A program made the position numbers and the translations under genes. Under the pieces are notes generated by a model. It did no database searches. It was given only the letters and a program-made list of their open reading frames with translations, and had not been told where the DNA came from. Shown here one piece after another: positions 1 to 9,207 of a stretch of 64,000 bases of DNA. Position 1 is the stretch's first letter. The number at the start of each line of letters is the position of its first letter. Origin of the DNA: Bacillus sp. ISL-45 (GTDB lineage: Bacteria; Bacillota; Bacilli; Bacillales; Cytobacillaceae); contig NZ_JAGGQQ010000006.1 in the NCBI RefSeq assembly GCF_018613195.1, forward strand, positions 1-64,000, read 5' to 3'.

Positions 1-40
1 TGGAGCTGACTGATACTAATCGTTCGAGGACTTAACCAAA
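1..40 (+). rRNA. 23S rRNA, 3' end (partial)
   Basis: The first bases match the conserved 3' terminus of Bacillus 23S rRNA (gactgatactaatcg followed by gaggacttaacc). The gene enters from outside the window, and its exact mature end is estimated. Its position directly before a 5S gene fits the 23S-5S order of an rrn operon. Confidence 0.85.
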
Positions 41-116
41 ATAGATTGCTCGTTCTTCTTGTTTTCTTCTTACAACATTATCTAGTTTTGAGGGTACAAA
101 ACCTCAAATCAAATAG

Positions 117-232
<116 letters not shown>

Positions 233-237
233 ACACG

Positions 238-270
238 AAAGAACAGCTGTAATGGCTGTTCTTTTTTTTG
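238..270 (+). terminator. rRNA operon terminator
   Basis: An inverted repeat, gaacagc / gctgttc extended by an A-T pair on each side, with a 7-base loop is followed by eight T residues directly after 5S. This is a classical intrinsic terminator for the rRNA operon. Confidence 0.9.
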
Positions 271-504
271 TGTAAATGTCCGAGTGGGATATAGGATTAA
301 GCCGAATAAATGTCTAAGTAGAAAGGTTAGCAAGGAGGACCGCATCGTATGATATACGCGGGCACTGAGTGACTGAAACTGACGCACAGACCCGCCGGTG
401 ATGTGTAATGAACAGCAGAGAGCACTGTTCTTTGTTGTGTGTAGTCATGGTTGCGATAGAATGTTCTCAGAAGAGAAGGCTAACTCCTGTCAGAAAAGCA
501 ACTT

Positions 505-714
505 TTATAGTCTCCGCACAACCAAATGGTCACCAAATTTCAACCTTACAATATCTCCTTTTAAAGTTGTTGCAATCTCTTGTGACATCGCTTTTTGTTC
601 TTCTTCACTCTCAGCGAGTAAAGTTAGCTGCTTTCCTCCCATTACTCGGTCTTTTGAAAGTGTAATGATGGCTAATACATCAAATTTAGGGAAGCCTCCG
701 CTGGTCTCAGCCAA
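505..714 (-). CDS. small capping-complex subunit for YIEGIA protein
   Basis: This 69-residue protein has the sequence character of the small partner gene found next to YIEGIA-family genes in Bacillaceae (residues KFDVLAII near the N-terminus, FGDHLVV near the C-terminus). I place the start at a TTG (712-714) because GGGAGGA lies at ideal spacing upstream, inside the last codons of the YIEGIA gene; the upstream gene's stop is at 716-718, so the two are translationally linked. The first TTG of the open frame (729) is part of that ribosome binding site and is not a credible start. The partner assignment rests on recall of the family and on the gene pairing; the molecular role is not visible in the sequence. 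Confidence 0.7.
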   Translation of the reverse strand: MAETSGGFPKFDVLAIITLSKDRVMGGKQLTLLAESEEEQKAMSQEIATTLKGDIVRLKFGDHLVVRRL

Positions 715-715
715 A

Positions 716-1627
716 TTAATTCCTCCCAACGAAATTTGTTCTTAGTACATCTTTATTTTTTTTGGTGCTCTCAAGCAGGGGGGTTTTTTTAATGGCTTCG
801 AGTAACCGGTCAGAATCCTTTAGTATTGGAACAAAGGTTATGATGACCTTGCCATTATCAAAGTCTTTTCTAGTGAAATGGTATCGTTTTAAGCCTAATG
901 TCCGTGTTGCTTCAAATAAGGCTGCTTGTTGTTGTCCCCTATGGTCTAAAGTGATACGAAAACGGTCTTCATTCGGTGTGAGTACTGCTGCAATTCCCTC
1001 ACTTTCAAATAAACTTGATGCATTTTCGGAGCCAAGAAAATTAGTTACAAAAATATCATCTACATATAAATCAGTTTCTTTTATTGATATAGAACCTTGT
1101 TCAACCGACGCTATGTCTCCAATTGTTTTACCTTTAGAAAACCTTTTGAGAATGAAGAGGACTATTACTCCGCTAATTACTCCTGCTGCTATCCTAATCG
1201 GGATTGATTGGCTATTGACTGCTTGTATTGCCAGAGCTGTACAGAATGATACGATAAGAGCAAAGTAGTTACGAGCTTCAAAGGTTTTTGCGATACCATC
1301 TATATATGCGTCGCCTCGACTTGTATACTCTGTATTCTCAAGATCTTTTAAGCTTTCTCTTTCTGCTTTTCTTACATCCCTGAATTGCTGAATGGCCAGA
1401 GTTAAAAAGGTAACTGCGATAAAATTCTTAGTCATTAGTGCGGGAATCGCTACTGCACCTAGAGCTGAGGCTATGAATCCAGTCACTAAATTAGTCATAT
1501 AACCATTTGGATAACTGGGGTATTGTCTGAAATCCTCTTTAACAGTAAGAATGCGTGCGAGTGTCCCAGTCGTGATAGCTACTGCAATCATGACAATATG
1601 TTCAGTTGAAATAACGTCTGCTTTCAT
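716..1627 (-). CDS. YIEGIA family membrane protein
   Basis: A 303-residue protein with several N-terminal membrane segments (roughly residues 10-25, 45-80 and 120-160), followed by a soluble C-terminal part. The family-defining motif appears as YIDGIA at residues 108-113. I chose the ATG at 1627, preceded by GGGGTG, over the longer open frame beginning at 1801 because the extra 58 residues run into the divergent neighbour and carry no good ribosome binding site. It is followed directly by its small capping partner. The family occurs in spore-formers; its biochemical function is unknown to me. Confidence 0.75.
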   Translation of the reverse strand: MKADVISTEHIVMIAVAITTGTLARILTVKEDFRQYPSYPNGYMTNLVTGFIASALGAVAIPALMTKNFIAVTFLTLAIQQFRDVRKAERESLKDLENTEYTSRGDAYIDGIAKTFEARNYFALIVSFCTALAIQAVNSQSIPIRIAAGVISGVIVLFILKRFSKGKTIGDIASVEQGSISIKETDLYVDDIFVTNFLGSENASSLFESEGIAAVLTPNEDRFRITLDHRGQQQAALFEATRTLGLKRYHFTRKDFDNGKVIITFVPILKDSDRLLEAIKKTPLLESTKKNKDVLRTNFVGRN

Positions 1628-1751
1628 AAAGACACCCCGATGAATGATTTTAGCATTTGTGAATGAAATATTTTGAACATATACACTGGACAAGGTGAAT
1701 AAAAATGAGAGAAAGCCTATCCATATTTTTTGAAAAAGTTGGGATGCATTT

Positions 1752-2363
1752 ATGATAGCTTTTCTCCGAAAAAACGTAATGGTTATAGCAGGAGGTACCA
1801 TTCAAGGCATAGGAATGGGACTTTTTTTATTTCCACATGCAATCCCGTCCGGGGGAGCAGGCGGGATCGCAGTGCTTTTGAATTACTTTCTCGGTATAGA
1901 CATGGGATTGGCTCTTTGGATTGTAAATTTCTCTATGCTTGTTGTCGCAGCAAAATATCTGGGAAACCGTTGCGCTCTATGGACCATGTGTGCTATCACT
2001 GTGACCTCATTTACCATTACATTCTGTGAACAATATTATTTTCCAGCGGTCCGCAATGAATGGATTGATCTTGTTATGGGTTCCATCTTTTTAGGAACTG
2101 GCATTGGTCTATTGCTTAAGGAAGGAGTCTCAAATGGCGGTGTTGGGGTCATCGCGCTTATTATCGCCAAGAGAAGGAACTCACTTCCAGGATCCGCTTT
2201 ATTTTGGATTAATTGCTGTATCTTTGTAATGACTGGTTTTATCATCAGTTTGGAACTCATCGTCCAGGCGTTAATCAGTCAATGGATTTCCACTAAAATG
2301 GTCGATATTGTTTATTATTATAACTATAACCAGGCTTATACTTTGGGTTGGAGGAAAAAGTAG
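1752..2363 (+). CDS. YitT family integral membrane protein
   Basis: A 203-residue protein, mostly hydrophobic, with five to six membrane segments. Glycine-rich motifs characteristic of the YitT family are visible near residues 13-23 (AGGTIQGIGMG), 31-39 (IPSGGAGGI) and 124-134 (KEGVSNGGVGV). Typical YitT proteins are about 280 residues and end with a cytosolic DUF2179 domain; this copy lacks that domain and ends in a short tyrosine-rich tail, so it is a membrane-core-only version or a C-terminally truncated one. Family members are uncharacterised membrane proteins. It is divergent from the YIEGIA gene with about 125 bases between them. Confidence 0.75.
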   Translation: MIAFLRKNVMVIAGGTIQGIGMGLFLFPHAIPSGGAGGIAVLLNYFLGIDMGLALWIVNFSMLVVAAKYLGNRCALWTMCAITVTSFTITFCEQYYFPAVRNEWIDLVMGSIFLGTGIGLLLKEGVSNGGVGVIALIIAKRRNSLPGSALFWINCCIFVMTGFIISLELIVQALISQWISTKMVDIVYYYNYNQAYTLGWRKK

Positions 2364-2364
2364 T

Positions 2365-3603
2365 TTATACATAATTATAGCGGAAAGCAGAATTTTTCTC
2401 TTTTTTTCCGTCAGACCTTTTTACATGAATCGTCAGAATGGCAAGCAGTCCTACGATGAAAGTGAGAGTTGCGATTGACAAAAACATTCCTGTACGCGAC
2501 CAATCCATTAGCCTGGTAAAAATTGGCGGCCCGACAGCCACTCCTATAAAGCGGACTGATCCATATAAGGAAGTGACAAATCCTCTCATTTCTTTCCCAA
2601 CAGACCCAGTGATTAAGCTGTTTATGCAGGGAAGAACCAATCCCGTACCGATACTGCTAAAGATAAGGACGAAAAGGAATGGAACAATTTTCTCAACCAT
2701 GGTCAGGAAAACGTAGGAGAGAGTCATCAGCAAAAACCCAAGAACTATCAGCCGTTTCATCATCAGCATGTTCTTGCCGATCTTAGACCCTGTTATGTAG
2801 GCAGTGCCTCCTTGTACTAGCAAAGGAATTGCAAGGATTAGCCCTTTTTTTACTCCATTTATTCCATATTTAGACTCTAAAACATCTGAAAGGTAAAACA
2901 AAATCCCAAAAAGGGTAAATAAACAAGTGGCACCAGCAAGGTATGTTGTAAAGAGCCATCTGCCCTCCTTTTTAAAGACATGCAAAAGACCTCGTGAATA
3001 CTTTTCAAAAGGGGGAGGGACTTGACGGTTCCTCTTCTCTTTTATGAATATCCAAGTCAGTATTATAGAAATCAGACATATAGCTGGAAAGGCGTAAAAA
3101 ACCGCATACCAGGCTATGATGGCAAGCAGTGAACCAATAATGGGGGATAGTACCTTACCCAGGCCGTTTGATGCTTCTACAATCCCTAAAACCCGGCTTT
3201 GTTCTCCGCCTTTAAATAAATCCCCGGTAAGGGCCATCGCTATAGGTGCTGTACCTGCTGCCCCGATTCCCTGTAATGTCCTGCCAATAAGAATCCATAT
3301 ATAATGATTTGATAAAGTACTGGCACCGAAACCAGCAAGCAGTCCACCAATTCCATATAAAATTAGGGCAGGAAGTATGATGGCTTTTCTCGAAAAACGG
3401 TCAGACAGGTACCCAAATATGGGAATGAATATTGCAGCAGCAACTGAAAATACAGTAATTGTCAGGCTTACCTGCAGCTGTGTCAGTCCCAGTTCTGATT
3501 TCATTTTGGGAAGGATGGGAATCAGCATCGAATTACCCAGCGTCATGATTAACGGGATTGATCCAATTGCAGCAATTAACATGCCTTTATTCTGTTTAGC
3601 CAA
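2365..3603 (-). CDS. MFS transporter, DHA1-type multidrug/siderophore exporter
   Basis: A 412-residue protein with twelve predicted membrane segments. Motif A of drug:H+ antiporters, [11 protein letters not shown], lies at about residues 64-74 between helices 2 and 3, and the family motif C-like region ([15 protein letters not shown]) follows in helix 5. The start is a TTG at 3603 with AGGA just upstream; an ATG seven codons later lacks a ribosome binding site. It resembles the YmfD/Blt-like exporters of Bacillus, but the substrate cannot be read from sequence. It ends one base from the stop of the convergent YitT gene. Confidence 0.8.
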   Translation of the reverse strand: MAKQNKGMLIAAIGSIPLIMTLGNSMLIPILPKMKSELGLTQLQVSLTITVFSVAAAIFIPIFGYLSDRFSRKAIILPALILYGIGGLLAGFGASTLSNHYIWILIGRTLQGIGAAGTAPIAMALTGDLFKGGEQSRVLGIVEASNGLGKVLSPIIGSLLAIIAWYAVFYAFPAICLISIILTWIFIKEKRNRQVPPPFEKYSRGLLHVFKKEGRWLFTTYLAGATCLFTLFGILFYLSDVLESKYGINGVKKGLILAIPLLVQGGTAYITGSKIGKNMLMMKRLIVLGFLLMTLSYVFLTMVEKIVPFLFVLIFSSIGTGLVLPCINSLITGSVGKEMRGFVTSLYGSVRFIGVAVGPPIFTRLMDWSRTGMFLSIATLTFIVGLLAILTIHVKRSDGKKEKNSAFRYNYV

Positions 3604-3638
3604 GTATCCTGCACATCCTTCTTTTTAAAATGCAATGT

Positions 3639-4139
3639 TTATTTAAGATTGATCGGCGGGGGAACAAGCCAGCCTTTTTCTTTCGTGATTTTAAGTAATT
3701 TCCCCTCATACTCGGTCTTTTGGACGTGAAATTCTCCAAACATTTCCGCAATGTCTGACCTGATTGAAATACCCATGACATAGCTGCAAAGAATTTTACC
3801 GACCATCAATTCTCTTTGGACGAGCAAAGCAATTTCAGGATCATTGAAACGCGCACCTGCTGGTATATCCTCTACTTGAACATCAGGCCTTGCGGGGGGA
3901 GCTGGCGGCAAACGAATTCCGTTTTGCTTTAAAATTGCTTCTGTTTGCTGCTCCTCCTGCTTATAGCAATTCTCCAGAAGATCCTCCAAAAAAACCTTTA
4001 AATCATGGTCCCCAGTGTGATTAATCATAATTTGAAGAGTTACAAGATATCCTTTTGCAGCATAAAGATGGGCCCACAAATTGAATACCTCTCCCGAATG
4101 AAGTGGTTCATTCTCGGGTTTACCAGTAAAGATTCCCAT
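3639..4139 (-). CDS. DUF3231 family protein
   Basis: A 166-residue protein of the DUF3231 family, recognised by an all-helical, histidine- and acid-containing body (HSGEVFNLWAHLYAAKG near the N-terminus; helical repeats with EEQQTEAILKQNGI). The start at 4139 has a strong GGAGGGAG ribosome binding site seven bases upstream; a longer open frame to 4247 begins without one. It is a single-domain member; the gene at 17671 is a two-domain relative. Function unknown. It is read towards the MFS gene and may share its transcript. Confidence 0.7.
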   Translation of the reverse strand: MGIFTGKPENEPLHSGEVFNLWAHLYAAKGYLVTLQIMINHTGDHDLKVFLEDLLENCYKQEEQQTEAILKQNGIRLPPAPPARPDVQVEDIPAGARFNDPEIALLVQRELMVGKILCSYVMGISIRSDIAEMFGEFHVQKTEYEGKLLKITKEKGWLVPPPINLK

Positions 4140-4290
4140 AAAAACTCCCTCCAGCTTTTTTTCAATGTAATTAGTTTTCCTGCTTTTAAAATTTTTATGT
4201 TCTTTTTTCTTTGCTATAGACAGGAACCTAGTTTTTGTCTGTGACATAGGCTAAAACAGTTGTTATCAAATGATTAAGAGGTGTAAGAGG

Positions 4291-5271
4291 ATGAAGTGTA
4301 ATTCAGCATATATCAAAAAGATGATTGCAGGCTTTGTTCTGCTGTTCAGCATTGTCCTTTCTGGATGTAATCAATATAGTGAAAGGAAACAGGATGCGGA
4401 AGCTTCATCTTCTGACAAAATAGTCCGGATTGGTTATCAAAAAAATTGTCCGCTTGTGATTTTAAAATCGTTGGGAACACTTGAAAAGCAACTTGAGAAA
4501 AAGGGTGTAAAGGTTGAATGGAAGGAATTTCAGGCAGGTCCAGCATTGTTGGAGGCATTGAATGCAGGAAGTGTTGATTTTGGAAGAACAGGAGATTCCC
4601 CGCCAATATTTGCCCAAGCAGCTGATTCTCCAATTGTCTATGTTGCAGCAGGTTATTCCAAATTTAAGGGCAGCGGCATACTCGTACCCAAAGAGTCAAC
4701 CATTCAATCGTTAAATGATTTAAAGGGAAAGAAAATTGGTTTTGCTAAAGGTTCAAGCTCCCACTATCTTCTTGTGAAAGCATTAGAAAAGGCAGGTTTG
4801 GAATATGGTGACATCACTCCAGCTTACCTTCAGCCAGGTGATGCCAGGGTCGCCTTCGAACAAGGAAACATAGACGCATGGGTTGTCTGGGATCCTTTCG
4901 CTTCAGACACAGAATTAAATTCAGAAGCAAGAATGCTTGTAAATGGTGAGGGGTTGACTTCTGATCGTGACTTTTTTATCGCAAATGCCAATTATGCTAA
5001 ATCGAATAAAGAAATACTTAATACGATAGTGGACCAGGTTCAGGAGTCTTCAGAATGGGCTAACTCCCATCATGAAGAATTAGTATCAATGCTTGCACCT
5101 CTGCTGAAAATCGATGAAAATTCAATCGAAATGGCAGTAAAAAGAAGAGAATACGGAGTGGATCCATTATCCGATGAAATCATGAAAGAGCAGCAGGAAA
5201 AAGCTGACACCTTTTACCAGCTAAAAATTATCCCGAAAGAAATTGTTGTTAAGGACGCCTTATTGGACTGA
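4291..5271 (+). CDS. ssuA: aliphatic sulfonate ABC transporter, substrate-binding lipoprotein
   Basis: A 326-residue periplasmic-binding-protein type II of the SsuA/TauA/NitT class. It begins with a lipoprotein signal peptide ending in the lipobox LSGC, so the mature protein is anchored to the outer face of the membrane. Typical SsuA features follow: RIGYQKNCPLVILK at the start of the mature domain, the DFGRTGDSPPIFAQA loop, and the AWVVWDPF segment that lines the ligand site. I chose the ATG at 4291 because AGAGGTG lies seven bases before it; the ATG at 4270 has none. First gene of an ssuA-ssuC-ssuB operon. No ssuD monooxygenase lies alongside. Confidence 0.85.
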   Translation: MKCNSAYIKKMIAGFVLLFSIVLSGCNQYSERKQDAEASSSDKIVRIGYQKNCPLVILKSLGTLEKQLEKKGVKVEWKEFQAGPALLEALNAGSVDFGRTGDSPPIFAQAADSPIVYVAAGYSKFKGSGILVPKESTIQSLNDLKGKKIGFAKGSSSHYLLVKALEKAGLEYGDITPAYLQPGDARVAFEQGNIDAWVVWDPFASDTELNSEARMLVNGEGLTSDRDFFIANANYAKSNKEILNTIVDQVQESSEWANSHHEELVSMLAPLLKIDENSIEMAVKRREYGVDPLSDEIMKEQQEKADTFYQLKIIPKEIVVKDALLD

Positions 5272-5295
5272 GCTATATAGGGAAGGAGAGGTTTT

Positions 5296-6060
5296 ATGAA
5301 AGCCCGATTTATAGCAGGTATTCGCCAGATGATTCCGTGGGCTATACCCATTTTATTATTGGTGTTATGGCAGCTGCTTTCATGGAAAGGAATCATCTCA
5401 GAGAGAATTTTACCCGCACCCACTGATGTGTTCACAGCAGCAATTGTATTGATAGGGACAGGAGAGTTGACGGAACATATTACGATCAGTCTAGGAAGGG
5501 CTATGCTTGGTTTCTTGATTGGAGGTCTTCTTGGTTTTTTCCTGGGGATCATAAACGGTATCTTTCGACTATCCGATCTATTACTTGATACATCCATTCA
5601 GATGCTAAGGAATATTCCTCATTTGGCGTTGATTCCCTTAGTAATTTTATGGTTTGGCATTGATGAAACATCCAAGATTTTTCTAGTTGCACTCGGTGTT
5701 TTGTTCCCGGTTTATATTAACACGTATCACGGAATCAAAAATGTCGATAGTGATTTGATTGAAATGGGCAAGGCATATGGGTTAAAGGGCGTAAAATTAT
5801 TTCTAACCGTAATCTTTCCGGGTGCGTTATCTTCTATTTTAGTAGGCATTCGTTTTTCACTTGGTGTAATGTGGCTGACTCTCATCGTGGCTGAAACGAT
5901 TTCTGCTCATTCAGGAATTGGTTATATGGCCATGAATGCAAGAGAATTTATGCAAATGGATGTCATAGTACTGAGTATCCTGATTTATGCTTTATTTGGG
6001 AAGTTATCCGATATGATCGCTCGTTATATGGAAGGTAAATGGCTTAAGTGGAAGACATAA
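5296..6060 (+). CDS. ssuC: aliphatic sulfonate ABC transporter permease
   Basis: A 254-residue integral membrane permease with about six membrane segments. The binding-protein-dependent permease (EAA) signature is visible around residues 155-175 (EMGKAYGLKGVKLFLTVIFP), the surface that docks with the ATPase SsuB. The start ATG has GGAGAGG eight bases upstream. It sits 24 bases after ssuA and 20 bases before ssuB, so the three are co-transcribed. It forms the membrane channel for sulfonate uptake as a sulfur source. Confidence 0.85.
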   Translation: MKARFIAGIRQMIPWAIPILLLVLWQLLSWKGIISERILPAPTDVFTAAIVLIGTGELTEHITISLGRAMLGFLIGGLLGFFLGIINGIFRLSDLLLDTSIQMLRNIPHLALIPLVILWFGIDETSKIFLVALGVLFPVYINTYHGIKNVDSDLIEMGKAYGLKGVKLFLTVIFPGALSSILVGIRFSLGVMWLTLIVAETISAHSGIGYMAMNAREFMQMDVIVLSILIYALFGKLSDMIARYMEGKWLKWKT

Positions 6061-6080
6061 TCCCTTAGGAGGATTGGGTG

Positions 6081-6839
6081 ATGAAAAGTGGAGGAAAAGA
6101 GCAGCATATACACTTGAATAATTTGAAGAAGAGCTTTGATAACACGGTTGTACTGGACGGGATCAGCTTAAAAGTGAATCACGGTGAGTTTATAGCAATT
6201 GTGGGGAAGAGTGGGTGCGGCAAGAGTACACTCCTTCGGCTGATTGCTGGTCTTGAGAAATATGATGAAGGCGCTATATATATCAAGGATAAAAAACTTG
6301 ATGGTTTAAATGCACATGCCAGGATTATGTTCCAGGATGGCCGTTTGCTGCCCTGGAAGAAAGTGTTGGAGAATGTTGGCATAGGCTTAAAAGGGAAATG
6401 GGAGCATGATGCAATGGAAGCCTTGAAGGATGTAGGATTAGAAGGAAGGATGAAGGATTGGCCATCAAAACTATCGGGTGGGCAAAAGCAGCGAGTCGCC
6501 TTGGCCAGAGGGCTGGTGCATAAGCCAGAGATTTTGCTGCTCGATGAACCATTAGGTGCGCTTGATGCGCTCACAAGGTTAGAGATGCAGGAATTAATTG
6601 AATCGATTTGGGAGAAAGAAAAAATTACGTCCATTCTTGTCACTCACGATGTTGAAGAGGCAGTGGCACTTGCTGATCGTGTTATTCTTATTGAAGATGG
6701 AAAGATTGTACTCAGTAAAACCATTAACCTTCCAAGGCCTAGGCAGAGAACCCAGCAGGTCTTCACTAATTATGTTGATGAAATTTTATCTAGGATTATT
6801 GACCCTAATGAGAAGAATCTCCGGCTAATCATTAAATAG
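6081..6839 (+). CDS. ssuB: aliphatic sulfonate ABC transporter ATP-binding protein
   Basis: A 252-residue ABC ATPase. Walker A (GKSGCGKST) is at about residues 42-50, the signature LSGGQKQRVALARG follows mid-protein, then Walker B ILLLDEPLGALD and the switch histidine in VTHDVEEA. This order and the DEPLGALD wording are typical of the nitrate/sulfonate/taurine importers. AGGAGG lies eight bases before the ATG at 6081; a GTG immediately upstream is less well spaced. Last gene of the ssu operon; energises SsuC-mediated import. Confidence 0.88.
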   Translation: MKSGGKEQHIHLNNLKKSFDNTVVLDGISLKVNHGEFIAIVGKSGCGKSTLLRLIAGLEKYDEGAIYIKDKKLDGLNAHARIMFQDGRLLPWKKVLENVGIGLKGKWEHDAMEALKDVGLEGRMKDWPSKLSGGQKQRVALARGLVHKPEILLLDEPLGALDALTRLEMQELIESIWEKEKITSILVTHDVEEAVALADRVILIEDGKIVLSKTINLPRPRQRTQQVFTNYVDEILSRIIDPNEKNLRLIIK

Positions 6840-6865
6840 AAAAAATTATAACTATGATGGGGATG

Positions 6866-7141
6866 TTAGTTACTTTTTACCCCATATAAGATACAGGCGA
6901 GTCCACAGAAAATCAAAATGATTTTTTGAAAAGAAATTTTTTCAGCAAGCCCAACCAAACCGATAGTAGTTGTAGCAATGAGGATAACCGGACCGACAAA
7001 TGCGAGTGTGCTATTGACGATCAAAGCCTTTTCCACATCATTGTATTTTAAAATTATAGCAGCCACCAAAATCTCAAAGCTTCCTGAAAAAAACCTCAAA
7101 AAAGCCATGCCTAAAACTGCTTTTTCAAATAAATGGAACAT
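6866..7141 (-). CDS. yqhV: YqhV family (DUF2619) membrane protein
   Basis: A 91-residue protein with three membrane segments. The sequence FFSGSFEILVAAIILKYNDVE followed by INS/VNS-type loop and VGPVILIATT matches the YqhV/DUF2619 family. In Bacillus subtilis yqhV sits beside the spoIIIA sporulation operon, but here it stands alone between ssuB and bioB. The start at 7141 has a perfect AAGGAGG ribosome binding site; a longer frame from 7246 lacks support. Function unknown. Confidence 0.7.
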   Translation of the reverse strand: MFHLFEKAVLGMAFLRFFSGSFEILVAAIILKYNDVEKALIVNSTLAFVGPVILIATTTIGLVGLAEKISFQKIILIFCGLACILYGVKSN

Positions 7142-7267
7142 AGTATCCTCCTTAAAAAGCTTTTGACCCCTTCTAATAATATGCACCATGTTTATGACAG
7201 AGGACAGGTAAAGGGTGTACATGCAAAATTTTTTTAAATGACACATTTATAAACATAGTAAAATGAG

Positions 7268-7305
7268 AGAAAGCATAACAGCCTAACAGACTGTTATGCT
7301 TTCTA
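7268..7305 (-). terminator. terminator of bioY-bioB
   Basis: A 14-bp perfect stem (agaaagcataacag / ctgttatgctttct) with a 9-base loop lies directly after the bioB stop codon. On the minus strand it is followed by CATTTTAC, a modest U-tract, so it is the likely end of the biotin operon. Confidence 0.75.
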
Positions 7306-7306
7306 T

Positions 7307-8299
7307 TTATGTTGTGATTTCTTCTTTTGTAAATTCAATTTCAAATCCCAAATCCTCAAGCATTTTATGATCAGCTGTCGTTTCTTGCCCTGCTGTTGTC
7401 AGGTAATCTCCAACAAAGATTGAGTTGGCAGGGTAGAGGCCCATAGGCTGGAGGCTTCGCAAATTAACTTCTCTGCCTCCGGAAATTCTGATTTCTTTTG
7501 TAGGATTAATAAAACGCATCAGACAAAGGACTTTTAGGCAATATCGAGGATTCAATTCATCGGTTCCTTCAAGAGGGGTTCCGTCAATCGCGTGGAGGAA
7601 ATTGACTGGAATTGAATCTGCGTTAAGTGCCTTCAGGCTTCTGGCCATGTCGACCACATCGTGCTTTGTTTCCTTCATTCCTATAATCACTCCGGAGCAT
7701 GGTGAAATCCCGGAACTTTTAACAAGCTCTACAGTATTTACCCGATCTTCGTATGTATGCGATGTCGTGATGGCATCGTGATGGTTAGAGGAAGTATTGA
7801 GATTATGGTTATAACGGTCAACACCGGCAGACTTGAGTCTTTCTGCTTGTGAAGGTTTAAGTATGCCAAGACAGGCGCAAACCTTAAGGCCATATTTTGC
7901 TTTAATTTCCTCAACTGCCGAAGTAACAGTTTCAATTTCCTTTTCACTTGGTCCTCTGCCGCTGGCAACAATGCAATATGTGCCAGCATTCAGATTGAAC
8001 GCTTGTTCTGCACCCTTTAGGATTGTGTCCTTATCCATCATTCGATACTTTTGGATAGGGGCATCGGAGACGCTGGATTGCGCACAGTAACCGCAATTCT
8101 CCGGACACATTCCCGATTTGGTATTGATAATCATATTTAGCTTTACCCGATTTCCATAATAGTGATGGCGAATCGTGTATGCAGCCTGAAGCAATTCAAG
8201 CATTTCTTGGTCTGGACAATCAAGTATACTTAAAGCCTCCGCATCAGACAACTCGTTCCCATCGAGTACGCCCATGGCTAACTCCTTCCAGTATCCCAT
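7307..8299 (-). CDS. bioB: biotin synthase
   Basis: A 330-residue radical-SAM enzyme that inserts sulfur into dethiobiotin, the last step of biotin synthesis. The radical-SAM cluster motif CPENCGYC is at residues 65-72 (C65, C69, C72). The barrel segments RYNHNLNTS and the C-terminal ISGGREVNLRSLQP, which supplies ligands near the auxiliary [2Fe-2S] cluster and SAM site, are present, and the length is normal. It lies 15 bases downstream of bioY in one operon controlled by a BirA operator. Earlier pathway genes (bioADF) are not in the window, so the cell may use imported precursors or make them elsewhere. Confidence 0.95.
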   Translation of the reverse strand: MGYWKELAMGVLDGNELSDAEALSILDCPDQEMLELLQAAYTIRHHYYGNRVKLNMIINTKSGMCPENCGYCAQSSVSDAPIQKYRMMDKDTILKGAEQAFNLNAGTYCIVASGRGPSEKEIETVTSAVEEIKAKYGLKVCACLGILKPSQAERLKSAGVDRYNHNLNTSSNHHDAITTSHTYEDRVNTVELVKSSGISPCSGVIIGMKETKHDVVDMARSLKALNADSIPVNFLHAIDGTPLEGTDELNPRYCLKVLCLMRFINPTKEIRISGGREVNLRSLQPMGLYPANSIFVGDYLTTAGQETTADHKMLEDLGFEIEFTKEEITT

Positions 8300-8314
8300 T
8301 GATCTATCCTCCCT

Positions 8315-8905
8315 TTAAGCTGCTTTTCTTAAGTGTTTGAAGCTGCCTTTGGATAAAACAGATTTCTCTAGTCTGTGACCCATCATGCCGGCGAATACAG
8401 CAAGGATGATGTCTTTTGGAAGAGGGACAACCATCCATAACCAGGCCATTTTATACGTAAAGCCCTCTGGTGCTGCTGCCCAGAATTTATAGGCAAAATA
8501 CATCCAATTTGTACCGAAAACATAATTAATGACAAGCCCAATTAATGAAGCGATGACAAAAGCAGAAAGAGTGCGGTTCTTCTCAACAATCTTGCCTGCA
8601 ACATATGCTGTGAAAATGAATGAAAGGATAAATCCGAATGTTGGACTGATCAAAGTAGACATGCCGGCGCCAAATTTGGCAAACACCGGTACACCCACTA
8701 ATCCTACAAGTGCGTATACGGTCATTGAAATTGCCCCCAGCCGGCTGCCAAGGATGATGCCTGCCAGAATGGCAAAAAAGGTTTGGAGTGTAATCGGCAC
8801 CCCGCCAACCACCATAAATGGCACAAACGATGTTATGTTCGCCCCGATAGCCATAAGACCGACGAACATGGATGCTAGAGTTAAATCAAGTGCTTTAAAC
8901 TTCAT
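8315..8905 (-). CDS. bioY: biotin transporter, S component
   Basis: A 196-residue membrane protein with six membrane segments, matching the BioY family of energy-coupling-factor (ECF) S components that bind biotin with high affinity. Family blocks seen include GGVPITLQTFFAILAG near residues 34-49 and GTNWMYFAYKFW near residues 131-142. Upstream lies a BirA-type operator (8961-8994), and bioB follows 15 bases later, giving a biotin uptake and final-step synthesis operon repressed by biotin-loaded BirA. Confidence 0.92.
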   Translation of the reverse strand: MKFKALDLTLASMFVGLMAIGANITSFVPFMVVGGVPITLQTFFAILAGIILGSRLGAISMTVYALVGLVGVPVFAKFGAGMSTLISPTFGFILSFIFTAYVAGKIVEKNRTLSAFVIASLIGLVINYVFGTNWMYFAYKFWAAAPEGFTYKMAWLWMVVPLPKDIILAVFAGMMGHRLEKSVLSKGSFKHLRKAA

Positions 8906-8960
8906 GTAATTTGCTCTCCTTTTCTGTAATATAAATTCAGGATAAACTTTTTGAATATTT

Positions 8961-8994
8961 TATGTCAACTTAAAAATAATTAAGTTAACAAATA
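8961..8994 (-). promoter_or_regulatory. BirA (biotin repressor) operator
   Basis: The arms ATGTCAAC and GTTAACAA are separated by 14 bases (TTAAAAATAATTAA), the inverted layout of Firmicute BirA boxes. The site lies about 55 bases upstream of bioY, where its promoter should be. This fits known BirA control of bioY/bioB genes; binding itself is inferred. Confidence 0.8.
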
Positions 8995-9165
8995 TTCTGC
9001 AAAAAACAAAGAATCTAGGTATATATATGGAATAAGGGAGAATTCAAACTAGTAGATTTTGTGATGGCAGCTTGCACAGAGGAAAGTTTTTATCGATTTT
9101 TAAACAGAAGACGGATCTCAAACGGTCAAATCAATCAATTTCTAAACGATTAGCAGCGGATCATG

Positions 9166-9204
9166 AAAAAAAAACAAGGTGCACGGGGATAATCCGTGCA
9201 CTTT
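9166..9204 (-). terminator. terminator of the 9208-9516 gene
   Basis: An 11-bp stem (AAGGTGCACGG / CCGTGCACTTT, one G-U pair) is followed on the minus strand by nine T residues. It begins immediately after the stop codon of the small stress-type gene. Confidence 0.9.
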
Positions 9205-9207
9205 GTA

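Noticed and set aside
271-504. Possible genes or tRNAs after the rRNA operon
   Set aside because: No tRNA cloverleaf and no ORF with a ribosome binding site; only a weak six-bp hairpin near 408-428. I see nothing else there.
9064-9153. 30-codon plus-strand ORF upstream of bioY
   Set aside because: No ribosome binding site, very short, and it lies in the shared region between the biotin operator and a terminator. The gene-free stretch 8906-9207 otherwise holds only the BirA operator and that terminator.
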